Numbered from the stretch's first letter, positions 11,916-23,429 are shown. The stretch: DNA of 64,000 bases from Galeruca laticollis (GCA_963921935.1 OY998184.1:89936364-90000363), one strand, 5' to 3'. Notes: generated by a model from the letters alone, not told the origin. Numbers and translations: made by a program.

Positions 11916-11924
11916 AAGTATGGA

Positions 11925-12430
11925 GTCAACACAACGCTCTCAACGATTTTTGGTGCAGAATTCGTGATCAATATCCAATGCTTGCCAAAATGGCTCTGAA
12001 TATTCTTCTCCCGTTCTCAACAACATATATGCGCGAAAAAGGATTCTCAACATATGCAGCCACGAAAAGAAAATACCACAATAGAATGGAACCTAATATG
12101 AGATATCAACTGTCTTCTATCAAACCTGACATCAACCAGTTGATGAAAAATAAAAAACAGTTTCATACCTTTCATTAGTTACATTTTTCTTTTTTTAATA
12201 TCTTCGATTATTATAATTGTTATATAGTAATTTACTAAGTAAAGTAAGTAATTAACTGTTACATTGTACTTTTATTATGATTATTAATAACGAATACATT
12301 TTTAAAAACAATTGTTTTATTATCAAGAATTTCGCTTTTCAAAATATTTGTGAACCGCTTTACTACAGCAGTAATTTGGAAATTGTTGTGACTCATTTCC
12401 ATCGACTGACCCCTAGAAAAATAATAATAA
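11925..12430 (+). pseudogene. hAT transposase C-terminus and 3' end (ZBED5/SCAND3-like family 1)
   Basis: The frame reads NDFWCRIRDQYPMLAKMALN, LLPFSTTYMREKGFSTYAATK, then MRYQLSSIKPDINQLM and QFHTFH before TAG at 12176. This is the C-terminal dimerisation region of ZBED5/SCAND3-like hAT transposases. After the stop, a non-coding segment with TAATTTACTAAGTAAAGTA and CTTTTATTATG recurs at 23444-23540 and on the minus strand at 47190-47250, so it is the 3' untranslated end of the same element. Confidence 0.8.
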
Positions 12431-12869
12431 AAAATAAAAATACGAGTACCACACAACGCCCACCGTCGTAGTATTGAGATGTAGATATATATCCATATGC
12501 CCATGATACAAAAGATATATTACTATTGGTTGTCATAAATAACAATTAGTTTGTTATGCACTAAATTGGAATACAATCCTGTTGTGTTCTCACCGTCTTT
12601 CGAAGATCTCTTCATTAAACTAGCTCTTAAATTTATTGTTGGCTGGTTAGGCGGCTATCACAATTCTTCTTTTATCATATTTACCTTACGATTAGCTTCG
12701 ACCTAATTAAACAAACAATAATTTCATAAAAAGAATTCTACAAATTATTTAGTCACTATATTCAAATAATGAATAAAGTTGTTATACATTTCTGTTCTTC
12801 ATTTATAAAGATCCGCCTTAATTATCAAAAGCTATTGCAAATTCTCTCCACAAACGTTTATGCAAGACA
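12431..12869. other. No recognisable gene
   Basis: AT-rich sequence between the hAT 3' end and the tandem-array element. Nothing further seen. Confidence 0.4.
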
Positions 12870-13872
12870 GTTGTTACTTTTCCGCCCAACCTTTCTATAT
12901 GCGAGAAAAGTATTGGTTTACCCCAAAAAAGTTGGAATTTTGAAAATTTTTTTTAGTTGTTTTCACGTTTTCCATCAACAACAACACGAAAAAACGGTTT
13001 TTAGAAAGAAAATCCTGTGAGTATGTCGTCGTCGTCGTCGTCGGCCACTTTTCCTTACATGTCTTGTTAGCACGATATAGCCTCCGGAGTGCAATAAGTC
13101 AGCAATTTTATGATTGAATATTGTTAAGGACATGTCACAGATGAATCCTATTGATTTTCAGTTCACCAGAGCCAGTACAACGGGTGCTATGGTACTTGAA
13201 GTACGACATTTTGTCATTTTTTGAGAAATTTCAGTTTGTTCGCACGATACAGCTTCCGGAGTTCAACAAGTCACCAGTTTTGTGATTGAATATTATTCAG
13301 GATATCAGACTGATGAAACCTATTGATTTTCAGCTCATCAGAGCCAATACAACAGGTGCTACAGTACTTTAAGTACGATATTTTTGTTATTTTTGGAGAA
13401 GTTTCAGTTTGTTAGCACGATACAGCCTCCGGAGTATATACAGGTGACCAATTTTATGATTGGATATTATTCAGAGCGTCTCAAAGATGAACCCTATTAA
13501 TATTCAGCTCACTAAAGCTAGTACAACGGGTACTATGGTACTTGAAGTACCAAATTTTTGTCATTTTTGGAGAATTTTCAGTTTGTTAGCACGATACAGC
13601 CTCCAAAGAGTATACGATTGTTCAATTTTATGATTGAATATTGTTCAGGTTATCTCACAGATGTACGCTATTGATTTTCAGTTGTCTAGAGCGAGTACAG
13701 CGGGTCCTATAAATCCAGATATACTAACTTTTTGGTTATTTCTGGAGAAATTTCGGTTTGTTAGCACGATACATCCCCCGAAGTGTATACAAGTAACAAT
13801 TTTATGATAGAACATTGTTCAGGGCCACAGATGCGGAAAAGTTAGTTTTAATCTTTAAAACCGTTTATTTTT
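12870..13872 (+). mobile_element. Non-autonomous element with a ~174-bp tandem array, copy 1
   Basis: A left part (12870-13040) with TTTTCCGCCCAACC, CGAGAAAAGTATTGG and a (GTC)n run is followed by five ~174-bp tandem units. The unit start GTTAGCACGATA recurs at 13066, 13238, 13411, 13585 and 13760. Each unit contains CCTCCGGAGT, a TTTTATGATTGAATATT block, CAG(C/T)TCAC..GAGCCAGTACAACGG and CTTGAAGTAC. A right end (to 13872) reads CACAGATGCGGAAAAGTTAG. The same left end recurs inverted at 29080-29240 and the same right end inverted at 51105-51165, so the three parts belong to one element. No coding capacity is seen. Confidence 0.7.
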
Positions 13873-14577
13873 TCTTTAAATTTATATTTATGTTACAGTT
13901 GGTAGCATTTACCTAGTTTCTTTGATTCTATTGTTACATGTTTAAAAAAGAAATTAATTAAGAATTGACGGTTTGTTCGACATTTGTACATTTTTTACTC
14001 TTTTATGTTTATTCTAATAAAACAGCTTTAAAAAATATGTATTTCATACTTAGACTTTGATGGTCCTTCGAAAAATTACATTGGTTCTAACAAATTATTG
14101 CATCAACATCAAGAATTTATTAGGGCCAATGTAATTTTCGAATGTTTCATTTAAAAAAGTAATACTAAAATCTACAATTCAAAATGTCGCAATAATTTAT
14201 CTTCCTATATATAATTGTTCTATTTAATTTAGTGGAATTGTTGACATAAATTTCAGTTCTATAAATTTGTCATAAAACCGATCTCATCAACAAAAACTTT
14301 CGTAATGAAACATTAAAGGTCAAGTGTAATGTTTACTTCACCCCTAACATTACAAATGATGGCGTGTGCCTTATAATTTGAAAGGGAGGAGAGAAACAGA
14401 CACCGGTTCGTTTTTATCAATTTGTTTGCGACCGTTTAGTATCGCGGTTTCCATAGTAACGACGCCGACGCCTAAATCCTTCCTTACACGTCTCGGCGTC
14501 TATATAATGGCCACACCGTTCGTGTACACAGTTCATTGTAAATAATTATTTTAAGAACATTTCGAAAAATTTAAATA
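13873..14577. other. Spacer with a promoter-like GC-richer segment
   Basis: No gene is recognised. From about 14340 to 14545 the sequence is GC-richer than its surroundings and contains CGTCTATATAATGGCC with an initiator-like CAGTTCATT about 30 bases later. This could be a host or repeat promoter; there is no downstream exon because a transposon begins at 14578. Confidence 0.3.
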
Positions 14578-16699
14578 CAGAGTGTCCACGTAAGTTGGCG
14601 GCATATGGGAAACTTTTTTATTACTAATTTTACGAAAAAAAGTTATTCGTTATAAAAAGTTTTGCATGGTGCAAAACCTAAAATTCCAATCATCAGATGT
14701 TAAATTTTTTCAGTCGTATACGAGGTTTGTCAAAAAATGTGATTTTTGCTCTAGAGTAAAGTACCTTACTTTTTGACAATATCGAAAATTGTTACAAAGA
14801 AAAGATGTTTAGAACTAAAAATAGCTTTCAAATATTCAACATTGTTTATTTATATTAAAAAAATATTTTTTGTACATTTTCTCTGCGATTACGTTGGAAA
14901 TTCAAGTTTGCATGCATAATTAATCTGGGATGCACTGGCATTTTTCAAAACTGATAATTAAAGTAGGCTTTGCGAACTGTCTAAATATCGAACATTTGAA
15001 AAAACGTCAACCATCGTATTTCAAAAAGTGCCTCGCTATAAACACTTTTTTTAGGCAGTCTAACAGTGTTTTTCATAGTTTCTAGAAATCCGTATTGTAC
15101 AGTTTTATGTTTGACAGACGTATTTGTTTATGAAAAGTTAGACATTCCACCAACGTTAAGTCTGGAAGAGAAAATTGAGATTATGCTAATAGTGGATGAT
15201 AAGTATAAAACATTTCGAGAATTTCCGACATCCAGATAGAAATATCCACATTGAAACTGTTGATAGGAGAATATTTAATAAATTTAAGATTTATGGAGAT
15301 GTACATAATAAATTTAGCAAAAAACGCCAAAGCATGGTAGAAAATAATGACGTTACGTTGCAAGTAATGCTCTCTGCAACTGAGCATCCTAAATATCCTT
15401 TGCGAAAAAGGACATCTTCATTGCCAATGGATATAAAAAAAGTACAGTTTCAAAGATTCTAAATAAATACAAATATCACCCTTACAAACCTCAAAAAATT
15501 CATACTTTAAGACCAGGAGATAGTGATAGACGATTTGAATTCTGTTGTGACATACAGGAAATCTTAGTAGATAACCCATTTATGTCAAGGTGTATTATTT
15601 TTACGGATGAAGCACTATTCTCATCAAATGGGACAGTTTTTAGCCAAAACTGTCGTTAGTGGAGTGATACAAATCCACATTTTACGTTGAAAACTCGGGA
15701 CCAATATTCGTGCAAAACAAACGTGTGGTGCGGAATGTATAAAAATCAAATAATTGGACCTTTTTTATCCGAGAAACCTTGAATGCTGATCGTTATTTGT
15801 GCTTTTTAAACAATAAAATAAATAATTTTCTTGACAACCTTCCCTTACTTGAACGTCAGCAGATATGGTTCCAACAGGATGGTGCCCCATGTCACAGGAG
15901 ATTAGATGTACGTCGATACATTGAAAATATTTTCAATCGAAGGGTTTTTCATCGTTTTTCGGAAATTCCTTGGCCTCCGCGGTCTCCAGATTTAACCCCA
16001 CTCGATTTTTTCTTGTGGGGTTACTTAAAGCAAAAAGTTTACCTTCAAAAGCCATTTCAAGATGTTGACCATTTAGAGGGAATAACTGCAGAAGCGGTTC
16101 GTAATATAACTTCCCGTATGGTTAGAAATGTCTTAAGAGAATTTTGTAATAGAACTGTTACATGTATTAACAGAAATGGAGGATATGTGGAGTGAATTAT
16201 GCATACAACTTGTTATTCATTTAAATGCATCGTTAGAATGTTACAAACTAGTAATTAAGCAACTTAAAGGTTATCAGTGTTCTATAAAACTTAAGAGATA
16301 ATTGTTTTTAAAAGTTTATTTAGAATTGTTTAATCAAATTTATAATTAATAAATGCAATGCATTAATGTGCAAACTTGAATTTCCAACGTAATCGCAGAG
16401 AAAATGTAGAAAAAATATTTTTTTAATGTAAATAAACAATGTTGAATATTTGAAAGCTATTTTTAGTTCGAAACATCGTTTCTTTGTAACAATTTTCGAT
16501 ATTGTCAAAAAGAAAGGTACTTTACTCTAGAGCAGAAATCACATCTTTTGAAAAACCTCGTATACGACTGAAAAAATTTAACATCTGATGATTGGAATTT
16601 TAGGTTTTGCACCATGCAGAACTTTTTATAAAGAATAACTTTTTTTCGTAAAATAATAAAAAAGTTTCCCATATGCCGCCAACTTACGTGGACACTCTG
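14578..16699 (+). mobile_element. Tc1/mariner-type transposon with long terminal inverted repeats
   Basis: The element is 2,122 bp, bounded by CAGAGTGTCCACGTAAGTTG and its inverse, and flanked by TA on both sides (14576-14577, 16700-16701). The inverted repeats are unusually long, about 340-346 bp (14578-14923 and 16361-16699), and remain highly similar. It carries a broken DDE transposase on the plus strand. TA duplication and the transposase place it in the Tc1/mariner superfamily. Confidence 0.9.
15120..16195 (+). pseudogene. Tc1/mariner transposase, several frame breaks
   Basis: The N-terminal part (about 15150-15460) is scattered over frames: IPPTLSLEEKIEIMLI, then TVDRRIFNKFKIYGDVHN. 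The catalytic core begins near 15590 with IIFTDEALFSSNG (first Asp), meets a TAG after FSQNC, and continues as a long open frame (15779-16195) with WFQQDGAPCH (second Asp) and WPPRSPDLTPLDFFLWGYLK (third Asp). About 36 residues separate the second and third Asp. The frame ends at a TGA before the right inverted repeat. All three catalytic Asp remain, but the stops make it non-functional. Confidence 0.8.
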
Positions 16700-18540
16700 T
16701 ATATGTAGCAATTATGTAGTGAGGACCTAATGTAAGGATTTCAGGATTTTTTATGTATCCGTTACTTTAAGACCTCATTTTATACACAGTGTGTTTCACA
16801 CAGATGGTTGGGATACATTTTTATACAGATTTGAAAATGCAAAAGTTATTTTATTAATTACAAGACTCTGTATAATATATTTTTTTATTTTTTAATATTT
16901 CTAGATACTTTCCATGTGCAACGTCTTCTTTTGTTTCTTTAATTATCATTATAGAAGAATCATCGAGTCGAAATCATTATACAAATCAATAAGTCTTGCA
17001 TTAAAAGATAAGTACCCTTATAACGTTTCGATTTAGATATAGAGAGTGATTGACGAAACTCAAACAGCAGTTAAAGTTCTTATCAATACGGCATATCATA
17101 CAGGGTACTCCATTTAAGGAAGGCGTTTTCAGTCACCTCGTAGAATACTATATTGGGTTTTCTATTAAAAATAAAGTAGTTTCAATAAACTTCCTGTAGA
17201 AGATTGTAAATATTTTGATTGGAGTTCCCAATATTGTACATATTGATAGTCCCATGATTCACGTTTTATGGAAAACCTTGTGTGTCATCCAGCTATTGAA
17301 TTTAATTAGTAACAATTTTATTTGCAGCATATTTAATTGCTTAAAATGATAATTAATGTATTCCTAAGGGATGGAGGGATGAAGCGACCATGATAAATAA
17401 CAACTTTGTGAGTTATTGAACCTCCCATAGCGGATACAAATTTTATTTTTTCCATCACAACGATCAGCAGATAAACGTTTTATTTTATAAATTCCTATAA
17501 TCAGACATTTTTTGGACACCTACTAAAAAAACTATTAATTATTAGAAACATAATACGATTTAACCGAATAATAAACCTTTTAATATCAAATATTTATAAG
17601 AAATTATTTGTTTTAGAACAGAATGTCACAAAAGTTGTGTTGCGAAAAATTTTGTTAAAACCTTCAAACGACTTTAGTAACACTATATTTACCAAATTTC
17701 CACTCGTGTATAAAGAAAACAAAAAATAGTTTCCTGGCAGTGATTTAATATTTTTACTGGTTGCAAATTGTTACTTTCGTCGAATTTAATAAAATTATAC
17801 AGTGTAAAATAAAAAGTATGTCCAATATAATTATTTCTCAATTTTCAAATTTAGCTAACACCATTAACTTTTCAGTGAACTTTAGTTAACAGCCTGAGAG
17901 CTTTCAAAATGGTATAATAACATTTATGATCATTGCAATCGATACAAAGTTGTTTGGAAATGGCTATAAAAGTGTTTAAATTCAAGGCTGTAATTAAATA
18001 ACGAACAATCAAACTTCAAATGCATTAATTCTAATTTAATCCAAAGTCGTCATCACATAAAAAACATGAAAGTGTTCAATATAAAGCGAAAGGCTAGAAT
18101 ACTCCAACAGGATTGGATTAGCCCTTGAAAATTTTTAGAAAATTCAGTATCAAGTAAAAAAATTCCAGTTCCAAATTCAAACCATGAGTGAGATTGTTCC
18201 AAATTATCCGGTATTAAAAATAATGTATTATTTCATAAAAAATTAACAGGCCTTTATAAGATAAATGATAGATACATCAAAGATATTAATATCTATAAAT
18301 TTTGAATTTGAATTAAAAAAGAAAATTTAAGTATAATCACTGAACGATTGTACAATTTTGAAGGACTTTATTGGAGTATCGTGATCAACCTTTGACATTT
18401 CGGGAAATTCATTGACAATTATCGGAATATTTAACAATTACGATAAATTTTCTACGTTTCTTGAAGAATGTATTTGGGATTCCATTTGATTTTAATTTTA
18501 TATTCTTATAGATAAAATATTGTATTTTGTAAAAAACAGT
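16700..18540. other. No recognisable gene
   Basis: AT-rich sequence of about 1.8 kb. I find no transposase, RT or host-like coding similarity and no clear inverted repeats. Confidence 0.4.
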
Positions 18541-19018
18541 GATGATTTGTAGATTTGATACATACACTATCGCTGAGAAATTAATACAGCCATGTGTGTT
18601 AGACATAATAAAATATATGCTTGATGAAAAATCTGCAAAACATCTCTCTACTGTACCGCTATCAAACGATACTGTTTCACGGCGAATTCATAATCTGGCA
18701 AGCTACGTCAAACAAGAACTAGTTATGTACACGGTTCGTCTTGCAAATGGATGAGTCGACTGATGTTACTGGCCTGGCTATCTTGCTGGTTATCGTGAGA
18801 TATCCATATGAGAGTTCTTTTGGAGAAGACATGCTTATGTGTTCATCGCTGCCCACAAATACTACCGGAGAAGAAATGTTTCATAAAATAAATAGATGTT
18901 TTGAAGAAAATAATCGCAGTTGGAACGATGGCATTAACATTTGTACAGATGTGGCCAAGGCGATGACGGGTAAAACAGCAGGAGCAGTGTCACTTATAAA
19001 AAATAAAGCGCATAATTG
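18541..19018 (+). pseudogene. hAT transposase N-proximal fragment (family 1)
   Basis: Two overlapping frames encode IAEKLIQPCVLDIIKYMLDE, LSTVPLSNDTVSRRIHNLAS and, after a one-base shift near 18735, MDESTDVTGLAILLVIVRYP, CSSLPTNTTGEEMFHKINRC and CTDVAKAMTGKTAGAV. This is the first half of the RNase H-like core of ZBED5/SCAND3-like hAT transposases, with the MDESTD catalytic-Asp motif intact. It stops at 19016 where the full-length protein would continue with a HCILHRQAL block. Confidence 0.85.
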
Positions 19019-19432
19019 AATGATACATTAGCAACTAAGCTATAGTATGTTGAGTACTTTATGTACGTACACGGACCCATGTGCTACAGGAAACTATGAA
19101 CGTGATCCAAACCCTTGTCACGCTACTGGACTATACTCCGGTACCCAAAGAAATGTAGAGCGCTTCTGGCACTGGTTCTTAAATACTGTATTACCATTGT
19201 AAATAATATGCCTAAATAATAATAAACTGTTTTATGGAACGTTTTTCATTTTTATTGAAACCCCTATATACTCAATCAACTAGTATATTACATGAAAATG
19301 AAAGTTTAACAATGTTTACTAAAAAAAATATGGTTACTAATATTATTGAAATAAAAATATTGTTAAGCTCATCATTCATGTTGAAGTCTTATAGGCTGGA
19401 TTCGATTTAATGGATTTGTCACTATTTGACGT

Positions 19433-19666
19433 CTAAATATGTAATCTATGGCATTTGAAATCTCCTGTTGTTTCGCCGTTTTTTTGTAATTCTTCAGGTA
19501 CCCAATTTATCGTGAGCTTATCCAATTTATTTTGATTTGAATCGGCACTAAGACGTAGGTTTTCAAATTGCAACATAACCTTCCTCTTATCTTCATACAA
19601 AGTAATGTCCTTATTCAATCGATCTATTTGCATCATAAACTCCCCAATTCGAGTGAACACCAAATT
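19433..19666 (-). CDS. Candidate terminal exon of an unknown gene
   Basis: After a possible acceptor (TATACGTAG, minus strand) an open frame encodes about 77 residues: FTRIGEFMMQIDRLNKDITL, EDKRKVMLQFENLRLSAD and LTINWVPEELQKNGE, ending at 19433. It is hydrophilic and helix-prone, with no transposase motif. The frame looks like genuine protein, yet I recognise no family and see no upstream exon within the window. Confidence 0.25.
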   Translation of the reverse strand, partial: NLVFTRIGEFMMQIDRLNKDITLYEDKRKVMLQFENLRLSADSNQNKLDKLTINWVPEELQKNGETTGDFKCHRLHI

Positions 19667-20026
19667 CTACGTATAATAATAAACGATACATTTCATTCAT
19701 CACCAGTATTCTATTTTAAACGTTGTGACGAAAATGATAATGTAATATCGATAACATATTTACATATTATTCTTCCGTTCACAATTTTTATTAATTTAAT
19801 ATTGAAATCGTCCATGTTCCTACATAATGAGATTAACTAACCATTTAATAAATTGTACGAGAAGACCTGCTGTGATGTCAGTCAACGTATTATTATTTTC
19901 AAACATACCCTCCCACAAATATAACTATCGTTTTATACAGGAGAGAAATGTAGCGATAATGTGAGTTATTATGAGTATTCTTGTTGTTATTAAACATATT
20001 CTAATACGATCAAATAATATCGTCTT

Positions 20027-20095
20027 CGTTGTGTAGTGGTTAGCACGCTCGACTTTGGATTGATAGATGATATGTTCAAACGCACGTGGTGGTTA
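20027..20095 (+). pseudogene. tRNA-like sequence
   Basis: The sequence TTGTGTAGTGGTTAGCACG matches the D-arm and A box of many eukaryotic tRNAs, and TGTTCAAACGC sits where the T-arm/B box should be, about 35 bases later. The anticodon arm (CTCGACTTTGGATTGAT) is imperfect and acceptor pairing is poor. It is a tRNA pseudogene or the head of a tRNA-derived repeat. Confidence 0.5.
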
Positions 20096-20426
20096 GAATA
20101 TTTTTGTTTTTCTGATTTAATTATATGAAGGCATGCTGTTAAAAATTCAATAATATTTTTCTGCATTCCTTTTTACTCACATCACAGAGCATAATATAGA
20201 TGGCATGGAACATATGAGAGAAGAAGCACATCACAGAACACAAGATGGATGATAGACATGACACATATTACAGATGGCACATCGGCACATGTGACAGTTG
20301 GCATATGGCGCAGGTGACGTCACAAAATATAAGATGGCTTACTTCCGCCCTTCTCATGGCATCGCTCGACTCGGCGTGTGACCTTGAAAGTGCTCCCATA
20401 CCCGTATTGCTCATCTACTCTGCATT

Positions 20427-21390
20427 GACTGACATTTGTACAAATGGGGCTAAGGTGATGACGGGTAAAACAGTATCACTAATGAAAAAATAATGCGCCT
20501 AATTGTAGTTCCAACCATTGTATCCTGCATAGACAAGCACTTGCGATTAAGCAAATGCCGTCGAATTTAAAATTAGTTATGGATGAAGCGGTAAAAATAA
20601 TTAATTTTATCAAATCGCGACCCCTACAATCCCGATTGTTCTCATTATTGTGTGAAAATTAGGTGCTTTCTTTTTGACTGAGATCTCAGCTCACATCAAT
20701 AATGTGAGCGTTCTTTTTGTTCTACTCACTTCTAAGTGAGCTGAGATTTTTCCTCCCCCTTTACCGATGCTGAATGTGTTGTAAGGGGGTATCAGTTGGA
20801 TTTGAGTAGGAAATAAAGTGGAGGGGATGAAGAAATATTTGATTTGTTTGGATTATTTGTAGTTTTAATCAAGGTTATCTATGGTTTTAACCATTGACAT
20901 ACAAACACACATTCTATTTGAAACTAAAAATAACAAAATCAAGCGTGGTTATCAGAGATATCGATTATATCGAAATAGGTTATATTTATATATTTTATTT
21001 CTTATTCACGTATGCATCGACAGTTCGCGCGCTTCAATTGATATGTCGTTCTTTTTGGTGCTTACTCACATCAGTTTATCTCAGATCACCTTAACTGAAG
21101 TGATTTGAGATCCCAGTCAAAAAGAACGCACCTATTATAGCAGAAAACATAAAACACTGCTGCTCGATACAGAAGTGCGATAGCTGTCTCGGGGCAAGGC
21201 TATTTGAAGTTAGAGCAGAGTTACAAATGTTTCTTTCAGACACTTCTTTTAATTTGAAAGATCGTTTGTATGATAAAACTTGATTGTTCAGACTGTCTTT
21301 TATGGCGGATATCTTTCAAAAACTGAACGAATTAAATTTATCATTGCAAGGTAAACAGACAACAGTGTTCCAGGCCTGTAAGAAAATAAC
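20427..21390 (+). pseudogene. hAT transposase fragment (family 1) split by a MITE
   Basis: The left part (20427-20660) reads ICTNGAKVMTGKTVSLMKK, then in a shifted frame HCILHRQALAIKQMPSNLKL and SRPLQSRLFSLLCEN. The right part (21134-21388) resumes as IIAENIKHC, ARLFEVRAELQMFLSD and LYDKT, a stop, then MADIFQKLNELNLSLQGKQ. Together they form the central region of the same ZBED5/SCAND3-like family. The split coincides exactly with the MITE at 20661-21133. Confidence 0.85.
20661..21133. mobile_element. 473-bp MITE inside a hAT
   Basis: The ends are inverted: AGGTGCTTTCTTTTTGACTG at the left and AGGTGCGTTCTTTTTGACTG read inward from the right, continuing as GAGATCTCA. The flanking ATT (20658-20660 and 21134-21136) looks like a 3-bp target duplication, which would fit the PIF/Harbinger group. 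A TATATCGAAATAGG segment and a GTGAGC palindrome lie inside. It has no coding capacity. Confidence 0.75.
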
Positions 21391-21392
21391 TA

Positions 21393-22575
21393 GTGTCTAG
21401 TGTCACAACAGCACCAGCAGCTACTTCAACTAAAAGAGGAGAACGTAGTCGTAGAAAAACCTCAGACAATATTTCAGAGTTCGATTATCAAAATCATACA
21501 AAAATACCTTTTTTGCAAGAAAAATTTTTATGTTACGAGAAAAATAAGGATAAAATAATAAAAACTTTGATGAAAAGATTACAGTCACGAGGATTTTCCT
21601 GCAACCAAGTAGAAGAAGATGTTGATGCTGACATAATTGAAACCGCGATAAAAGTTGCAATGAGTACTAATAAAACTGTAATTGTTGTGGGCCAAGATAT
21701 TGATCTTTTGGTCCTTTTAAATCAGTTAAATTCATATAATCATGACGTTTATTTTCTCAAACCAGGTTCTGGAAATGTAAAAGACCTATTTTTCACGTCT
21801 AATAGTTTCAAACATGAATCATTAAGAAACATTGTTGCATTTCTGCATTGTTTTTCTGGTTGCGATACAACATCTGGATTTGCCGCAAAAGGAAAGAAAA
21901 GTATCGTCAATTCATTATTAGACGTTAAAAATTTGTCAAATTTGGCCAATGTTTTTTATAACAAAGATGCGAGTAAAGAAGAAATAAAAAAAATGGATTA
22001 CAACTAATCAAATCTATTTATAAATGTAAAAAGGAAAAAATTACACTGAATCAATTGGCAAAAATTAAATCATCTTTCGTTTTGGCAAACCTCCCATCCA
22101 CAGAAAGAGCAGCAGAACAACATTGTTACAGGGCATATTATAAGCTTCAAACTTGGTTGGGTAACGAACTAACAGCAACAGATTGGGGCTGGAAGCAATA
22201 TCAACGTGGAATTATGCCCAAATTTACACAAAAAGAATTAATTCCGGAAATATTGTTCAAAACTATTTGCTGCAGCTGTGAAACTGGATGTAACAGTTTA
22301 AAATGTGGTTGCCGAAAACATGGTTTAAAATGCACAAATTTATGTTCAAACTGTCATGGTTCTGAAAATTGCTCCAATATTGAAAAATAAACCTACGAGG
22401 AAGTTAATGATTTAGAAGAAATTGTGGATGAAGAACCAACGCAGTCTGGAAATAATGTTGGAGAGGAAGAAGGTGATAGTCATGAAGATTTCGAAGATCT
22501 ACTAGAATCGGAGATGTTTGACGAATCTAACGATGAAGAAATGCCATCAAAAAGACAAAAACTAATGGATAAGTG
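21393..22575 (+). pseudogene. PIN-like nuclease plus CXC-domain gene of a repetitive family, one frameshift
   Basis: The first open frame (21393-22007) contains VDADIIETAIKVAMSTNK, VIVVGQDIDLLVLLNQL and CFSGCDTTSGFAAKGKKSI. The DAD...VG.D.DLLVLL pattern resembles a PIN/FEN-like nuclease core. A one-base shift in an A8 run near 21990 separates it from QLIKSIYKCKKEKITLNQLA, then ERAAEQHCYRAYYKLQTWLG and ATDWGWK. It ends with a tesmin/TSO1-like CXC cysteine array, CCSCETGCNSLKCGCRKHG and CTNLCSNCHGSENC (22265-22370). A TAA at 22388 is followed in frame by an acidic tail to 22575. The architecture recurs across invertebrate genomes in many copies; its function is unknown to me. Confidence 0.65.
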
Positions 22576-23429
22576 ATTAGAATTGAATATAAGGTATTTA
22601 TGAATGATAAGATTAATGTGTTTAAAAATATTGTAATGAATAACGTAATCAGAATAAAGTATCTACATTTAATTGTACGATTTACATTTATATTTATATC
22701 TAATGAGATTTTCTATGACATAAATGTAATTAGTATTAAATAAATCAACTTTTTAATTGAAACAAATTGCAGCAATCACATTTTTTAGATGAAATTATTT
22801 ATAATAATTAAAAAAAAATTGGATTCGAGTTTTTTCGATTTTTTGCATTTTCTGAGAAGATTTACTATAGTAACATATATTTTTTTTTCACCATCGGAAA
22901 GTAGAGATTTCAACGAACAGAAAACATACCAACTTTTTGACAAAAACTGATATTTTGACGGGTGAGTTTTCGATTGAAAATTAGGGTGTTTTTTCGATAT
23001 TAATTCAAAATAAGGTGAAAAAATAAATATTTTTAATCAAATAGATTACAGCGTATTTGGGACATAAAAATGTGAGTTTTCACCAAATTTCGTTAAAAAA
23101 AAATTGTTTGTAAAAGATAAAAATAAAAAACCAAAAACCTGGTTTTTTGAATTTTTCACATAAATTTTGAGGTTATGTAAAAAAAGTGTTAATACAAAAG
23201 TTTTAGATCTTTTTATTACCTGCAACTTTGCCATTTGACTTTTTTCGATAGGACTTCTAGTTTTGCCGAAAATCGAGAAAAACCGTTTTTTACCCTTAAA
23301 AACTCACCCCCATCCCCTTCCCGACCTCAGATCGCCCGTAAATTATTTTTTCTTTCATTTTTATAATATTCCCCTCCTTTTCTAATGGGTTTCATCCTAC
23401 TATTATTTTTTTTTGGTTTTTAAAAATTA
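22576..23429. other. AT-rich spacer
   Basis: Homopolymer-rich sequence with no coding similarity. A long run of TTTTTTCGAT-like motifs between 22820 and 23290 is the only notable texture. Confidence 0.4.

Larger units (their letters stand above)
19019..20240. other. Spacer with an unidentified ORF fragment
   Basis: At 19050-19201 the plus strand encodes a distinctive peptide, TDPCATGNYERDPNPCHATG followed by LYSGTQRNVERFWHWFLNT, ending in TAA. Its residue choice suggests real coding origin, but I cannot name the family. A candidate minus-strand exon lies at 19433-19666 and a tRNA-like sequence at 20027-20095. The remainder is AT-rich. Confidence 0.3.

Noticed and set aside
13020..13860. CRISPR-like array, because of regular repeat spacing.
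   Set aside because: The whole ~174-bp unit is repeated, with no unique spacers, and the genome is eukaryotic. It is a tandem repeat.
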